A stretch of DNA of 64,000 nt from Siniperca chuatsi (lineage: Eukaryota > Chordata > Actinopteri > Centrarchiformes > Sinipercidae), in assembly GCF_020085105.1 (NCBI RefSeq), contig NC_058064.1, forward strand, positions 14,181,001 through 14,245,000. Reading direction: 5' to 3'. Position numbers and translations under genes: made by a program. Positions 1-13,290 of the stretch are shown here, piece after piece (position 1 is the stretch's first letter; each line of letters starts with the position of its first letter). Below the pieces are notes generated by a model. It did no database searches. It was not told the origin of the DNA and was given only the letters and a program-made list of their open reading frames with translations.

Positions 1-1373
1 GACACATGGGAGCTCACCCAAAACTGCCACCTTCCACTCAGCTGTGTGTGTGTGTTATATGTGTGTGTGTTCCACAATAAAATTAGAGTGCAGGGAACCA
101 AGAGGTAGAGTTGCTAAAACTTGGTTTTCTACTGGTGACAAACACAATTGTAGTGGCTGGGATCCACTTGCCACAGAGCAGAGGGGATGTGGGATACTGG
201 GAGTGAAGCCAGGTGAAGGCAATTCCACTGAGGTGGACTGTGTTGTTTACTAAGAATGAAACAGCATGTTCACACTTGTTTTTGACGCAAGTTATCCTAT
301 TCAGACACATGTGGACAACGCCGAGACTAGCTCCTATTGTTGCTAAGCAACTCTTGCAAATCTGATTCAAGCATGGTGCCCTTTTGCCACACACTAGCAC
401 TAACTGCTAAAATCAAAAACAAGAAAATACAGTGTCGCATTTCCTTTTCCTGTGTTTCAACTGAAAATAAAACCACAAATACAAGGACTTGGAAGACCCC
501 CTGCCCTGATTAGGACACCTCAAACAAATTAATATTGGTTGAAAAAAATTCCACACCATGAAATTCCTCAAGAAAAAGTTTCCACATGTTAAGCAGCTGG
601 TCAGGAAAGAAACTAAGCGGCTCATTAAAAACATGCGTATTTGCATGTTAGATGACAAGAATGATAACACTTTCATATCCGACCCTTAAAAATATGGCAA
701 TTTAACCCCACCGGGTAAGGGCTGAACACAGTCAACAAGCTAGCTGAACGCCATGGGATCGGGTCGGCCTGGTGAAACAACAGCAACCCCTCTGGGCGAG
801 AGAAAAGGAAAACAAACAGGCACAGATGTATTATAGCAGCAAATGTGATGAGATATGACACTGTGCGGTTTTCCCTACTGCCATTTAGTGCACAGGCAGC
901 TCATCCTACTGAACTGGCAACTCCCTCTACTAAAATCCTGAGAAGTTAATAAAGTTTTATTAAATTAAACCGTAGAGACCTTTGGGGGATTTAGCATTAG
1001 CATATTTAGCATTTAAGTGCTATGTTGGTACAATAAATGGTTTATAAAACACATAAATGTAGTTGTATGCAGATAAGGACATTTTAAAGTGTTTATTAAT
1101 GTAGTTTGTCAACAATTGCAACTCCTCCTATGAAGACATTTTATGTTATTACTGTGTTTTACTATAATTGTCATTTTATTTATTTATTTACAGCTTCTTA
1201 GCTGTACCAGAGTAAGCTATAAGCTAATTTTCAACTGTAGTCCCTGGGCTGGAGAGAGAACAACATCTCTGCCAAGGAAATCAAAGAACTGTAGTCTACA
1301 AACACACTTAGAAGACATTAACATGTTCCAACTACAGCAGCCACAACAACAAGACAACAAGCACACTTACAAT

Positions 1374-1540
1374 ACGGTGGTATGACACAGCAACATCTGC
1401 AACTGCAACCAAAAACAACAAAATAAAAAAACAAAAAAAAAAAAAAACACACAAGATGGTGGTACGACACATCTGCAACAACAACAACAAGATAAAATCA
1501 CTCTATAAAACAGTGGTATGAAACATTAGCAACGAGAGCA
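1374..1540. repeat. Three decayed repeat units in an A/CAA-rich tract
   Basis: Units beginning near 1374, 1454 and 1511 share a core GGTGGTAYGACAC or close variant, followed by CTGCAAC- and CAACAA-rich sequence, with an A-tract between the first two. The spacing is irregular (about 80 and 57 bases), so this is a diverged tandem repeat or the remains of an A-rich retroposon tail rather than a clean satellite. Confidence 0.5.
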
Positions 1541-1671
1541 TGATAATACAACATTAAGACACCACAGAAACACAGCAAGGTTTCACTACATTGAGAGACA
1601 TTTGTATTCATGTTTGATGGTACAAGATTGGGTTGATTTAAGCCACAATTTCATCTTGGATTTAAAAATGA

Positions 1672-2219
1672 CTAAACCTGCAGCACTCTGATATAACTAG
1701 GTACTGAGCTCCAGGAATTTGTTGCTCTAACAGAGAAAGCTGATCTGCCAAACTCAGCAGATATGTGCTGTATCACATGTGCAAAAATGACAGTGTTATT
1801 TGCATCGACTTCAGAGCATACCAGAGGCAGGTCATTAACATACAGACTAAATAATAGTGTTCCTAAAATCGAGCGTTGTGGGACACCAACAAAGCAATCA
1901 GCAAACAATGAGGTCCTATTTCCAGCTCTGGTGCATTGTCTTCTCATGGTTGAATAAGACTCCATCCATTTTATAGCATCCGCAGAGAAGAACATCGTGA
2001 TTTACTGTATCAAATGCTCTTCTCAGGTCCAAGAATACAGCCCCTACAGCACTCCCACTGCCTAGTTTTGATTTTTTCAGTGAAGTAACAGTTAATCATT
2101 TCAGTTGAATGGTTTTTCCTAAAACCAAATTGCATGGGGTGGAGTAAAGCATGTCCTGAGTTTAAAAAGTCAGTTAGTTGTTCAGTTATTACTTTACTTT
2201 GGTATTCATTATACACCAA
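1672..2219 (-). pseudogene. Broken non-LTR retrotransposon reverse transcriptase fragment
   Basis: Read on the minus strand, successive frames give recognisable reverse-transcriptase pieces. First comes a QFGFRKNHSTE block (near 2130-2090). After a frame slip there is a motif A-like AVFLDLRRAFDTVNH (near 2050-2005). After another slip come ADCFVGVPQRSILGTLLFS and the NDLP block (near 1905-1835). The catalytic YADD-like position reads DANNT, so the active-site aspartates are lost. The frame then jumps directly to AFSVRATNSWSSVPS, a segment normally found near the end of such ORFs, which implies an internal deletion. At least two frameshifts and the missing catalytic residues make it dead. The family resembles fish LINEs of the L2/CR1/Rex type, but the clade is not certain. 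Confidence 0.85.
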
Positions 2220-3701
2220 CCTCCACAGGAGGAGTTCTAGTTGTTGACAAATACATTAATAAACACTCATATCTGCTTAAAACTACATTACAGTGCGTTA
2301 TAATTTAATAAAATGTTATTACTGCCTATAAATGCTTAATGCGGCGGTTCAAGTAAAATGTTACCAAAGCACATCATAACGTCAGAGGTTTACAGGTTTG
2401 GTAAAGGCGTGAAGAACAACTAACAGCAGAGCAAGAAACGGAGTTATGACAGATCTATTCCTTTGAACAAATTTGAGTATCTTTTGGTAAAGAACAAAAC
2501 AAAACCATTAGACATGTATAGTATATGTCTTATACACCATCACCATAAATACTCAGCATTACCTTGGTGTGCTTAGATTCCCTGCTCCTCTCCATCGTCT
2601 TGAGACCCACCACGTTACACACACTGCTAAATTTTCAGCCAAATTCAAATCACAACACCCGATTCAAAATTCACAGGGATGCAAGCACTCGTATGTTAAA
2701 TCTGAAACACAAAGAAAATGTCTCTCTGCTTGTTCAGACTGTACCCTCACCAAGAAGCAGGCCAAACAAAATATTAACTACAGACGAAGTAGCAAAAACA
2801 ATGCAAGGAGGGTGGATTCGGTTAGAGGTAGGATTGTGTTTGTGTATGAAACTTGAATCTCGTGTGGCAAAGAGGTGGCACGTAGCTTTTTGTAATACGA
2901 TTACTTAAGATCTACCTGAAAGAGCAGGGTGGTGTGTTAGATAAAAAACACAAATATGCCAAGGTGAAAAATCAACAGCAAGCATCTGCAAGTCACCTTC
3001 AGGTTAAAAGCGTGGCTCTGGTTGCTAAGGTTGTCATTCTTTATTTTTTTTTTCAAAAATAGCAAACACTCAATAGTTACACAAGAACGATGCACATATC
3101 AAAATGCCAAGCTCCCTCTGCATTTCATCTGCACTCAATAAGCCTTTGGCATGACTTTAAGAGGAAAAAGATTTCTTCTTCTTTCGCTAACATTTTTGCA
3201 AGATGACATCCAGAGGCTTTCTAAAACCTTTGGAAGGTTAGTTTGATGTTTCACCGTGCACGTCTTGAACGGGACCTCGACTGCAGCAGTTTGACGTCCT
3301 CGGTGATCCTCCGTCACTGATTGATGAGCCAAAAGGAAAGCTCACCCTAACAAAACACATTTGTAATTAAATGCGCCTGAGGCCTGATGTCTCACACATT
3401 TCTTTGGCTTGTGTTTAACCAGGAGGGGGTTGAATGAGCATGCCCGCTCTTTCCCTAGCAAAATCTGCCACACACCGCACACACACCTGTGAAGTGACGA
3501 GTAAGGTGAAGGCTGAACATTGGGGCCCATTTTTCCTACTGGACAATAGAACCCGGTAGATAATGGTAAAGTTGTTGGTAATTTCTGAGCATAATTTGGT
3601 ATTTATTAATAGCATTAAATTAGATTTGGGAGTGAAATACTCTGATGTACTTGGGGTTTTGGCTTTTGCACACAAGGTTGTGTTATCTTTATTTATTTTA
3701 G

Positions 3702-3911
3702 GATTAGAACCGAAACAATTTTGATAGTCGATTAGTTGTTTAAGTCATTTTTTAAGCCAAAATGCCAAAAATTATCTTGTCCCAGCTTCTCAAATGTAAT
3801 TATTTGCTGGTTTTCTGATTATCTTTTGGTTTTGGACGGTTGGTCGGGCAAAACAAGCAATATGAAAACGTTGCCTTAGACTCAGGGGCAATGGGACGTT
3901 CGTTGCAGCCC
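3702..3911. mobile_element. MITE-like repeat, family B copy 1
   Basis: The segment runs from a GATAGTCGATTAGTTGTTT-like end, through AAAATGCCAAAAATTATCT and CAGCTTCTCAAATGT, to a GTTGCAGCCCTG end. The same order of blocks recurs at 27499-27819 and, inverted, near 59302-59560. A terminus ending in GTTGCAGCCCT is typical of a very abundant nonautonomous DNA-transposon family in fish genomes; that identification is from memory. This copy lacks much of the middle. Confidence 0.65.
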
Positions 3912-5780
3912 TGTATAGGATAATTAATAACAATAATTTGAGGGAATGAGTTACAAATGAATGTGCACTAATCATCATTCTATCCCTTCTTTGTGTTTTC
4001 CTGTTAGCATGCATTGCAGGGGAAGGAGCTTGTTGTTTTCCACCAAGAATGCTATCAGCCAAATACTTTAAAAATAAAGACGGCTTCATCATGATGCTGG
4101 AATTGCTTGCGAAACTGTGACATATATATGTACTCAGCTGTAAATATAGGGATACAAGCTGGTATGCGATGCTAAAGACATACAGCAATGTCTTCACAGC
4201 TGTGTTGCCTGCCGTGTTTCCACACGTCCCATGGGAAAATTCTCTCCAAATTTCTGCAGAGGACCTGAACATTTTGGTTTCTCAAAATAAAAGTACCCGA
4301 CTCTACAAATATAAAAAAACGTATTCATATCACTGTATATGAGCTTTTCCTGTGCTTACGCAGCTTGCTTTTCTCAAGTCATTCCAAACCAGAAGAGATT
4401 CATCTTCTGAATGTTTCCACACCTGTGTCGGAAGGAACCCGATCCTAATCAAACACAATGGGGCCGTGGGATGAAGCAGAGACCCCTGCAGCAACCCAAC
4501 ACTGGGCCTTTTGAGCTGCCAGCAGGGTCTGAGGTCCTGTCTCAAGCCCTGCGCATAGAAACACATCACTACTGACATTTGTCAACACATCAACAAGATA
4601 AACACCACATTTGGTTGCAAAATTTTCTTGGATCTGTGTGACTTAAGCCTAAATGCAAACTGCAATGGATACATCAAACTTTGCAACAAACTCTGTTGAT
4701 TTCTTCCACATGTTTCTTTGTTTAGTGGCCATTGGACGTCACTGATTACAAATTCAAGGGGGGACTCCACTATTTTAACAGCCAATTATGACACTTGTTA
4801 TTAGAACAGTGCCTCATAAAAATGCACACACATTAGATGAACTTATCAGCCTAACTTCATTAACCTACGTGAATGTTCTACAGGCCTACAGCCTCGGGGT
4901 GGACAGGAACTGTGTGGCTTGTTCAAATGTTTACAGAGTTGAGAAACCTTAAGGGAGAGAGAGAAAGCAACGCACTTGGGGTTAGAGAATCACTCAGAGG
5001 AGGTTGCTGATGACAAGCTCTTGTGAAGCGGTAATGTACTAGAAAGAAAACGGAAATTTGATGATGTTCATTAAGGCTTGCTTTGGCTTCATTTGCTGCA
5101 ATGCATGCAGACTAAAATCATTTTCACACTGCCTTGCCTTATTCAGCTCCCCATAATTCACCATCACCTTGAACCGGTCAACAAGGTCATGTGCTTGGTT
5201 ACGCTTTCCTGCCTGTTTGCTGTGGGTTACATGCTTCTGATTCACTTCTTTATTTACGTCATGCTCTGTGCTCATTTCTCTTCATTTCACAAGTTTGAAA
5301 GGCTGAAGTTGTGTGCTTGCATGACTATACAAGCAGGGGCTGAAAAGACAGCGATTCCTCCTGTGTCACAGGAGACTCATTTGTCAGCTCTTCCATCTGG
5401 TGCCAAATGTCATTACATAAACAGACCTCAAACTGCACTGATATACAGATATTTGTATGCAGTGTCATGTTCTACAGCATTTGAATTTGAGAGTTTAATC
5501 CCTAGCATAACAGGAGTTAGGAAGGAATGTCTCCGGTGAACTGAGGACAACAGAGAAGACTGAGTGAGGAAGCGGGCTGTCAACTCAAGCCCTGTCTCTC
5601 ATTAAAATCATATTTAAAAACACTCCCACAAACCTATCAATTTTTATTACCTCAAGGCAGCCTTTCAAGCTGCACAACATCCATAATTGCTGCCCTAAAG
5701 AGACAAAATGCTGACCAAAGAATAACGCAGACCTCCACCTCAAACAGCTGCCACAGACCATCGAAGGCCAGGTCATTCAA

Positions 5781-5799
5781 CCCCCCCCCCCCCCCCCCC
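5781..5799. repeat. Uninterrupted run of 19 cytosines
   Basis: A homopolymer of 19 C on the plus strand (19 G on the minus strand) in ahcyl2 intron 1. The length is likely to be polymorphic or a sequencing-error hotspot. Confidence 0.95.
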
Positions 5800-8704
5800 A
5801 TCCCAAACCAAAGAGCCATTGTTCACAGAGACAAGACTGAATGTGAGAAACTCTGTTTGTCTTTGTGTCAGAGATACCGAGACCCCATGTGGAGTGAAAT
5901 GGAGCCTTGTCTGACTGACATCTGATTGTGCGTGCGTTTCCCTGATAGAGAAAACTCTGCAAACAGCTGTGGTTTCGGATGTATTCCATTATGGCAGTGA
6001 AGCCTTTTTCTACTGACCTCAATATGAACGAACAAGGACATCCAACAGAAAAAAATATAGCACACTGGGGTTTTTCCACTTCTGTCCAACTGTACAAGCA
6101 TTCTGCAAGGTCATGAGGTGATGCTGTGTAAAGTTGTTGGGACGCTGATATTCATAGCACAATTAATCATCACGAGTTAGTTAAGCACCATGACACATTT
6201 TAAAAGCTGTTAACATTTAAAATTGAATAGGAATTAGATGAGTTAGGGGGGTTATGACCTCACTACTAACGATTTATGTTTCTTGGCTTTGTGGTTCCCA
6301 AAATTAATTTTGAATTACTTGCAGGACAGCGCCTCCCCGTTGACATTTTAGATTTAATTTACTGGTTTTCAATTAAAGAATCTAGTCATAGATCTCTCTA
6401 ACTGGCGATATCTTGTCAGAGTGGTTTTGTTATGTGAAGCTAAATTACATGCTGGAGCCTTGGTCTGTAAGGTTAGGTTTTTTGTTGATGGTAGACTAGT
6501 TAAGTGGTTACAGTCCATTATTTGGTGACTTAACACTTTTGTCCACATCTTTCAGTCAGCCTGTATGTCTATCTGAATCAGCAAAGAGAGGCAAACTAGG
6601 CCAGGCCAGCAGAGACCTGTCGCAAGGTCCTCTGTGAGAAAACCCAAAGGGGGAAGAGAGGGAAGGAAGTAATCCCCATAAGGGCCGGTGGGAAGCTAGC
6701 TGTTTATACCTCCCCATTGCTGCTCCCCTCTGGGGGAACCCAGCCTATGTCGCTGGCAACGCACCCTGAGCTCCAGCCAAAGAACACACAGTGAATGGGT
6801 ATATGTGCCAGAACTGGGCATTAAAAAACAAAACCCATTTATCAGCCTGGCTTGTGTATTTTCTGTATTGTTATTAATCTTGGCAGAAATCTCAGCCTGA
6901 TGTTTCCCCAAGTTAAACCTTATGAGCACAAAGCAGATGGTAGCAGAGAATGGCCAATGTGTTTGGGAGCCTATTATAAATAATATTCATAATAAAATAA
7001 AGTTTTTAAAAAAAAGATAGAATTTCTACATGGCTAGGCTTCATCTAGGGCTAAATTCTCTTAGCCCACCATCATCCAACAACTGATTAATCAACAAAGA
7101 CAGATTCATCTTTTTTTTGCTCTTTTTATGGGGAGTGATCATTACTGGGAAATGGATTTTTGTTAAAATCAGATATTGGAAAGAAAATGTGCTGAAAAAG
7201 ATACACGAGCCCTGAGACTGAATCAGACCATAAACAGTCAGGTGCACTGGACCAAAACCAAACACAATGCGCCAGTGACCCATTTGAATGTTAACTAAAA
7301 ACATGGATTGCTACTACAGCATTTCAAGTGTTGTGTCAACACCTGCTCTGTTCTGGGAAGCTAGCAGTGACCAGGAAATCTTATATTACTAAACAGACAC
7401 AAAGTCTGTATCGGTGTTGGAAGGATGATTGTGTTGGCACCAAGTAGCTCGTGATATGCTTTCCATCCAGATATATAGAGGTGGAAGCTAAGCCTAATAG
7501 TAAGAGAGCGTAATTTATGGAGAAGTCTTCAGGTTAATAAAGGTTTTTTAGAAGACAACATGACCACTAAAAAACAGCTGTCCAAGTTCCTGGTAGACAA
7601 ACTTCAGCAGCCACAGCCAACTTTCACCAGCTTATGGCCAGCAGGTATCAGGCAAAGTGACCATGTGATGAAAGCAGTATAAAAAATGATGACTAAAAGT
7701 AAAAAGAGAACACACAGGCAGAGAAGATAAGACTAAGTGCAAGGATGGGTACTCTCAAATCAAAGTGCCAATGGGCTTTTAATAGCTTTATGTTTGGGTG
7801 TTGTCTGCCAAAAGGCCTGGAAAAGTGAGTGATGGCATAAAAAAAAAAGACTGCAGGAAGAGGAAAGGAGGAACATGTCCTGTTAACGGCTTAACGCTAT
7901 AAACAAATGTCTGGAAATATCATCAAAGCTAAATCCTAACAGTGCTTCTGCCAAATCTGGGAGTAACTTTACAAAAAACTCTACAAAATCCTCTGAAAGA
8001 GTGGTAAAAACAAATAAGAGGCCTGTATGCCAAGAACTGTAAAACCAAAATGGTCGTGCACATAAAATACTATACGTCCAATATTAAAATTAACCAAAAT
8101 GTGACTTGTCTCAATTAAAAGTCTCTAAGAAGGGGTAAAGGCCCTTTCAAATTCTTGGTCATTAAATCCAAAACAAACTGGTGCAATTGATCAGTGATAT
8201 GGTCAACAGCCCTGTATAGCTACTTTAGCTATTACTGTGTGTTGAAAGGGGTACTCCTGCAATTTAGTATTGCACTTCCACAAAGATTCATAAGAAGATT
8301 AAGAAATTCAAAAAGAAGCAACAGACATGAAATATCTTTAGCTCCAAAAATATTGGATCCTACATTTCCCACAATGCAACTCATTAGTGTCTTTCCAAAA
8401 AAAAAAAAAAAACACCAGTGAGTTGGCAACCCTTTTACCAAAGCATGGCATGTGTATATATTGTGGAATGAAAATCCTATTCACATGTACACACACACAC
8501 ACACACACAGGCTTATTGGTAGTCACAACAAAGTGTCTGTCCAAGTCAGTCCATCAAATTATTCCTGGGGCACAAATAAATATCAGCAATGTGCCCTTCC
8601 GTTATCAAAGAGTCCATTGGCAGCAAAGAGCTGTTAAGACACCTTGATGGAAAAGCATATTGTTGTGACATCTCTTGTTACCTGTAGATTTGGCCTTGCC
8701 TCTT

Positions 8705-8831
8705 AAAGCAACGGAAGTCCTTTTGTTCAGATCTCCCACGCACAGCGTCGTCGTTCGTCTTTTAGGCCTGCATGAGAGGCTACTGGACAAAGCAACGGAT
8801 GTCTTGTTTTTCAGATCTCCCACGCACAGCG
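8705..8831. repeat. Two 43-base tandem copies, 84-base period
   Basis: Bases 8705-8747 and 8789-8831 match at about 39 of 43 positions. Both start AAAGCAACGGA and end CAGATCTCCCACGCACAGCG. The 41 bases between them are not obviously related. It looks like an old local duplication in the ahcyl2 intron. Confidence 0.85.
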
Positions 8832-10065
8832 CTCTGTGGAGGACGTGCACTTGTTCATGATTTCTTCTCCCCTCATTTTATCACTTCACTCTTTTCGCTC
8901 CTCCTTTTCCTTCTTCCCTACTGCCACAACACTCTTGCTTATACAACTCGACAGACTGGAGAGTAGACCACAGTTTATTATGTGCATGTTTTAAGGAAGC
9001 CCTTAGATGGCACATCAAAGACTTGTGGGGTGTGGACATGTTTCTCTACGCTTTTACTGCTATTCCTGGATTACTATTGTGCTTGTGTACAAGAAAACAA
9101 AAATAGACTGTAGCAGACAGGGAGGTGCCTATGTTTTTATCCTCCTGTCTCTCTCTCCGGGTCTTTCTACCATCACTCCACACACAGTCTTTTCACAACT
9201 TCCCTGCCTCCCTCCCTAATTGAAGCTAGATCAAACACAATTGCAGCTAGCCTGGGATACAGTGCCCTCTGATTCAACTCACATGGCATAAACGTTCAAG
9301 AACAAAAACAGCACAGCCTGTGCCGTATACTGTCTCAGACTGGCAACAAGAAAATAAATAGTTTTGTTTTCTTTATATTTATCTTTCTTTTTGATTGGCA
9401 CCCTTTCACAGCAGGGTCAAAATACAGGTCAGCTTCCAAGCATTATACATCTATATTGCATTATCATCTGGTGCAGCTCGCCATGACAGAGCCGACAGGC
9501 TTCCTGGTCTTGACGGAGCACACTGCTGTTGACTGGCACATTGGCTGACAATTACTGTCAAGTATACGACAGTCTGTCACACCCCAGGCCACGCTGAACC
9601 CTCAACAACTGCTGGCTTCAGTTAGACACAAGATTTCTTGTTTGTATGACCGTTTTAGAACTTGGCAATGCTTACCAAGTTGCATGAGTGGTTTCAACCT
9701 CTAGAATGTGTTACCAAAAGGAAACAGTAGGGGGAAAGCAGTGTTTATTTCATTTATACAAGTGATATTCATGAAACAAGCCCTGTGAGAGTGTCTGCAT
9801 GCATTATGGCACCTGAATTCCATTAAAAATTCATGCTTTTTAGTATTTCATTGTGTTCACTTGAGATATACTGCTTTATTTTCCTGTTAATTTCTGTGTT
9901 AGTGTTGAGAACTGAGCTCTGCTTTGCAGTTGAATAACACTTTAATAACAGATATCACAATGACTATAAATGTACAGAGCTACATGAAAATGCATAAATT
10001 CACTGTCTACTTTGTTATTTTAATGTATTTATCCAAATACTGGACAGACGGGGAACCATGACTAT

Positions 10066-11135
10066 AGCTGCATTTCCACCGCAGGAACTTTCCCCAGGGA
10101 CTAGGAACCTTTGGAGGAACTCAGGGTCTAAATTAAGTTCTGGAGAAATTATTTTACCCCCCAAAAAGTTCCAAAAGTACAGGAATTTTTGGGGTGGTGC
10201 TTGCTGCGGTGAACATTTCTGATTGGTCGAGCTCTGGCCAGTGGAGCAGCGGTGGTTTGACCGTCTGGATCGATGCGTTGCTGGGTCACAGGCCGGCCTT
10301 CTCTGGCGCAGCGGCTTAGCTACTGCGCTGTTGGAAGCCATGGTGGAAGACACGGAAACTGATGACCAGTCGGTTGAAGGTATGATGCTTGTTAAATGCT
10401 ATAATGCTAACTGTTATCATGCTATGGCTACCCTAGCCAAAAGCTAACATTAGCTACATGCTAAAGCCAACCGCTCATGGTGTAGAACCGTGGTGTTCGT
10501 TAAGACAAGGGTTGGCTAAATCGATCAGAGAAAATTATATCTTGTTATTGTCGGAGTGAGACACGTTTATTTTTTTTCCCCCCAATGTGTTTTTCAGATG
10601 AAACAGACAGGCACAGCCTTTTTTGCCTTTATTTGATAGGAACAGCTGAAGAGAGACAGAGAGAGATGTGGGAGAGAGAGACGAGATGACATGCAGCAAA
10701 AGGCCATGGGTTGGATTCAAACCCAGAATTGCACATTTATATTTCTGCAGATAAATAAATAGTTGTGGAAACAAATGTGTGTATAGTGGCTCTATATATG
10801 AAAAATACATGTAATGCTTATGTTACCATATTCTAATATTTACAACGCTCTGAGGAAAAACTGGTTCTCAATTTCAACATTATATACCGGTAAGTTCGGT
10901 ATTTTAAAACGGGTGAGAGTGCGTAGGTTAATAAGCAAAGGTCCTTATGCTGCAATGCAGGTGAGGTGTTTAATAAATTAAAACAATAGAGTTATGCAGC
11001 TGTGTGATGGGTGTAATCTAATTGGTGTAATTTGCCTAATCTAGCAGACAATAACAGGCTGAAGGAACCTTTTAGTACCTTAAAAAGTAGCTCCTGGGAA
11101 TAAAAATTCTGGGTACTTTGGGTGGAAACGCAGCT
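10066..11135. mobile_element. DNA transposon-like element with terminal inverted repeats
   Basis: The left end AGCTGCATTTCCACC (10066-10080) and the right end GGTGGAAACGCAGCT (11121-11135) are inverted repeats matching at 14 of 15 positions. Related inward sequence (CAGGAACTTTCCCCAGG on the left; GTAGCTCCTGGGAATAAAA on the right) extends the similarity. No clear target-site duplication was found by eye. The interior has a short GC-richer open segment near 10223-10380 and a SINE inserted near 10617-10728. There is no recognisable transposase, so it is nonautonomous or decayed. The superfamily is uncertain. Confidence 0.75.
10617..10728 (-). mobile_element. tRNA-derived SINE fragment (reverse orientation)
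   Basis: The segment reads TTTGCCTTTATTTGATAGG, then a purine-rich AGAGAGACAGAGAGAG block, then GACATGCAGCAAAAGGCC and GGATTCAAACCCAG, a degenerate RNA polymerase III B box in reverse. The same landmarks occur in the opposite order and orientation at 45217-45370. It is inserted within the TIR element at 10.1-11.1 kb, so it is younger than that element. Confidence 0.7.
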
Positions 11136-12550
11136 CAGGATTACAATTTCAGTATACCTCTACTGTTGTACAGTAGGTTATCATTTAACACTCAACAGTT
11201 TTCAGCAAAAGTCCATTAAATCGAACTGCCCAGTCAGCAGAGGAGCAATGTCCATGTTTAAGTGTGTCATTTTACCTTTTGTCACAAGACAAGTTACTAC
11301 TTGCATGTGTCGTAATATGTGTTTAGACAGTAGAGTCCCCCTTGTTTTCATTATGAGAAGCTGCTCTGTCAGATTGACATTAGAAGCAACAGCAGCAAGA
11401 AAAACTTCTTTCTCCTGCACTGACACAGCACTGAGAAAGAGAGCAACACTGTGTTATGATGTCTGATTTTTAAATGGCTCAGAACAAATACGGGGATCAG
11501 AAATAAAAAGAATATCCTGCATTATGAAATAAAATAAAATAAAATGTAACATGCACCACTATCCATCTGAAAAACAAAGCTGCTGTATAGGTATATATGG
11601 GTGGCAACAACTGCTCCTGGAAAAAGCCAGTAGCAGAGACCATGTCCTAAGTCAAACCACAGGAAAGACCAGACACGTTGCTGGACAGACACAAAAACAG
11701 GCGTGCAACTCTGGCAGAGAGGCCTGGCTTTTAGTGGAAAGGCTGTGAAGTTGTTAAGCTCTGGCAGCCACACAGACGGAGTGATGGACAAGCAAGTAAA
11801 AAGACGAGATGTGCTCGGACTAGCAGAGAGCAGCACAGAAAAGAAACAAGAAACACAGACTAAAATATACACGCATCAGAATGAGAAATACTTGATCCCC
11901 GAGGGGAAACACTTTTGTTACAGCTGCTCACTGTCACATCAGTGCACACAGGAATAGAAGTCCATGCATGTACATCTCCACAAGTCCATGCACAGATTAC
12001 TAATATATGCCTCTGTGTAATGTTCACGAGTACAGATGGAAGATGTAAGCCAGCTGTTATGTCCTTGACATTCCATTTCCATCCCAGGGTCAATATGGCG
12101 GTGTGTCCCACTACTGGACTACTTGCACATGCAATTATCCATAGGACAAAGTGTTTTGATGCAACATGTGAGATACAACAGGCTGCTAGGAAGTCTGTGT
12201 TCACAGTGAGAGTGACAGAGGGGCAGGAAATAAAAAGGTAGATCACCAGAGCGTGAGAACAAGAAATCCTACTATGTACATAGAAAATCCTGAAAATCCA
12301 ACCAATAGAAGAAAAGGAAGGAGGAAGCAGCTAGCGTGAGGTGGTGTGTGAGTATCAGAGCGCAGCATGTTGCCCTGAGGGTGGTTGTGTTGTAAGACTG
12401 GGTCCTGCTGATTTATATACATAGACAAGTGCTCAAACTGTAAATAATGGCACACATACACATACTCGCAGTCACGAGTCAAATGTGCTCACACACCCCC
12501 CGTTACCGTGCATACACTTGGCAGTTACCGGTGGCCACACGTGCGTGCGC

Positions 12551-12577
12551 ACCCCACCCCACCCCACCCCACCCCCA
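12551..12577. repeat. ACCCC pentamer repeat (G-rich on minus strand)
   Basis: About five tandem ACCCC units followed by a CA-rich tract. The minus strand reads as repeated GGGGT and has at least four G-runs, enough for a possible G-quadruplex. Confidence 0.85.
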
Positions 12578-12963
12578 CCACACACACACACGGCTTCACT
12601 ACACTACAGTGCAGCCACGTCACCAGCAGTACCAGAGGAAGTCATCCACTGCTCTTTCACTCTGAACCCTATATACAGCGTCAGCATATACAATGTGAAA
12701 GAACACACAGATATATTATCTGCTGCCTGACAAACTGGTGGTCTAACAATTTCCTGTTATGGGGAAGAGTAGAGCTGCACAATTTGTTGTTTTACAATTA
12801 CATTATTTATTTCTCAAATTAATTTGAACCATAAATCAAATACATTCAGCACCAGTTGCATTCAGACAAGCCATATTTAAACTGTGTCCCAATAAATGAC
12901 ATTGTGCTACATAAATACAAGCAACAAACAAGACTAAGAGTCTTCTGAGACTGCACAGCAGCA

Positions 12964-13290
12964 CACCATGCTAACATGCTCACAGTGATTATGCTAACAT
13001 GCTGATGTTTAGCAGGTATAATGTTTAAAATGTTCGCCATCTTATTTCAGTGTTAGCATGCTAACTTTAGCTAATTAAACACGAAGTACGACTGAGGCGG
13101 ATGGGAATGTCTTTAGTTTTGTAGGTATTTGGTCATAAACCAAAGTATCAGATATATACAAATTTTGACCTGACAACAGCACCATATGCCAAGCTAAGGG
13201 ATCACCAGAGTTGTTGCAATTCATCCTGAGAGGAACATCTGTACCAAATTTTAATGGCAATTCATCAAGTAGTTGTCGAGATATTTCCCA
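12964..13290. repeat. Dispersed repeat, family C copy 1
   Basis: Ordered blocks include GCTAACATGCTGATGTTTAG, GGTATTTGGTCATAAACCAA, a TTGACCTGA block, CAATTCATCCTGAGAGGAAC and GTAGTTGTCGAGATATTTC. The same blocks occur in the same order and orientation at 54576-55090, giving a second copy in this window. Such blocks recur widely in fish genomes, but I do not know the element class and no terminal repeats are visible. Confidence 0.8.

Noticed and set aside
3790-4272. 160-residue open frame on the minus strand
   Set aside because: It overlaps a MITE-like repeat end and has no conserved features.
5078-5539. 153-residue open frame on the plus strand
   Set aside because: No recognisable domain or splice context, and it lies within the ahcyl2 intron; it looks like a chance frame.
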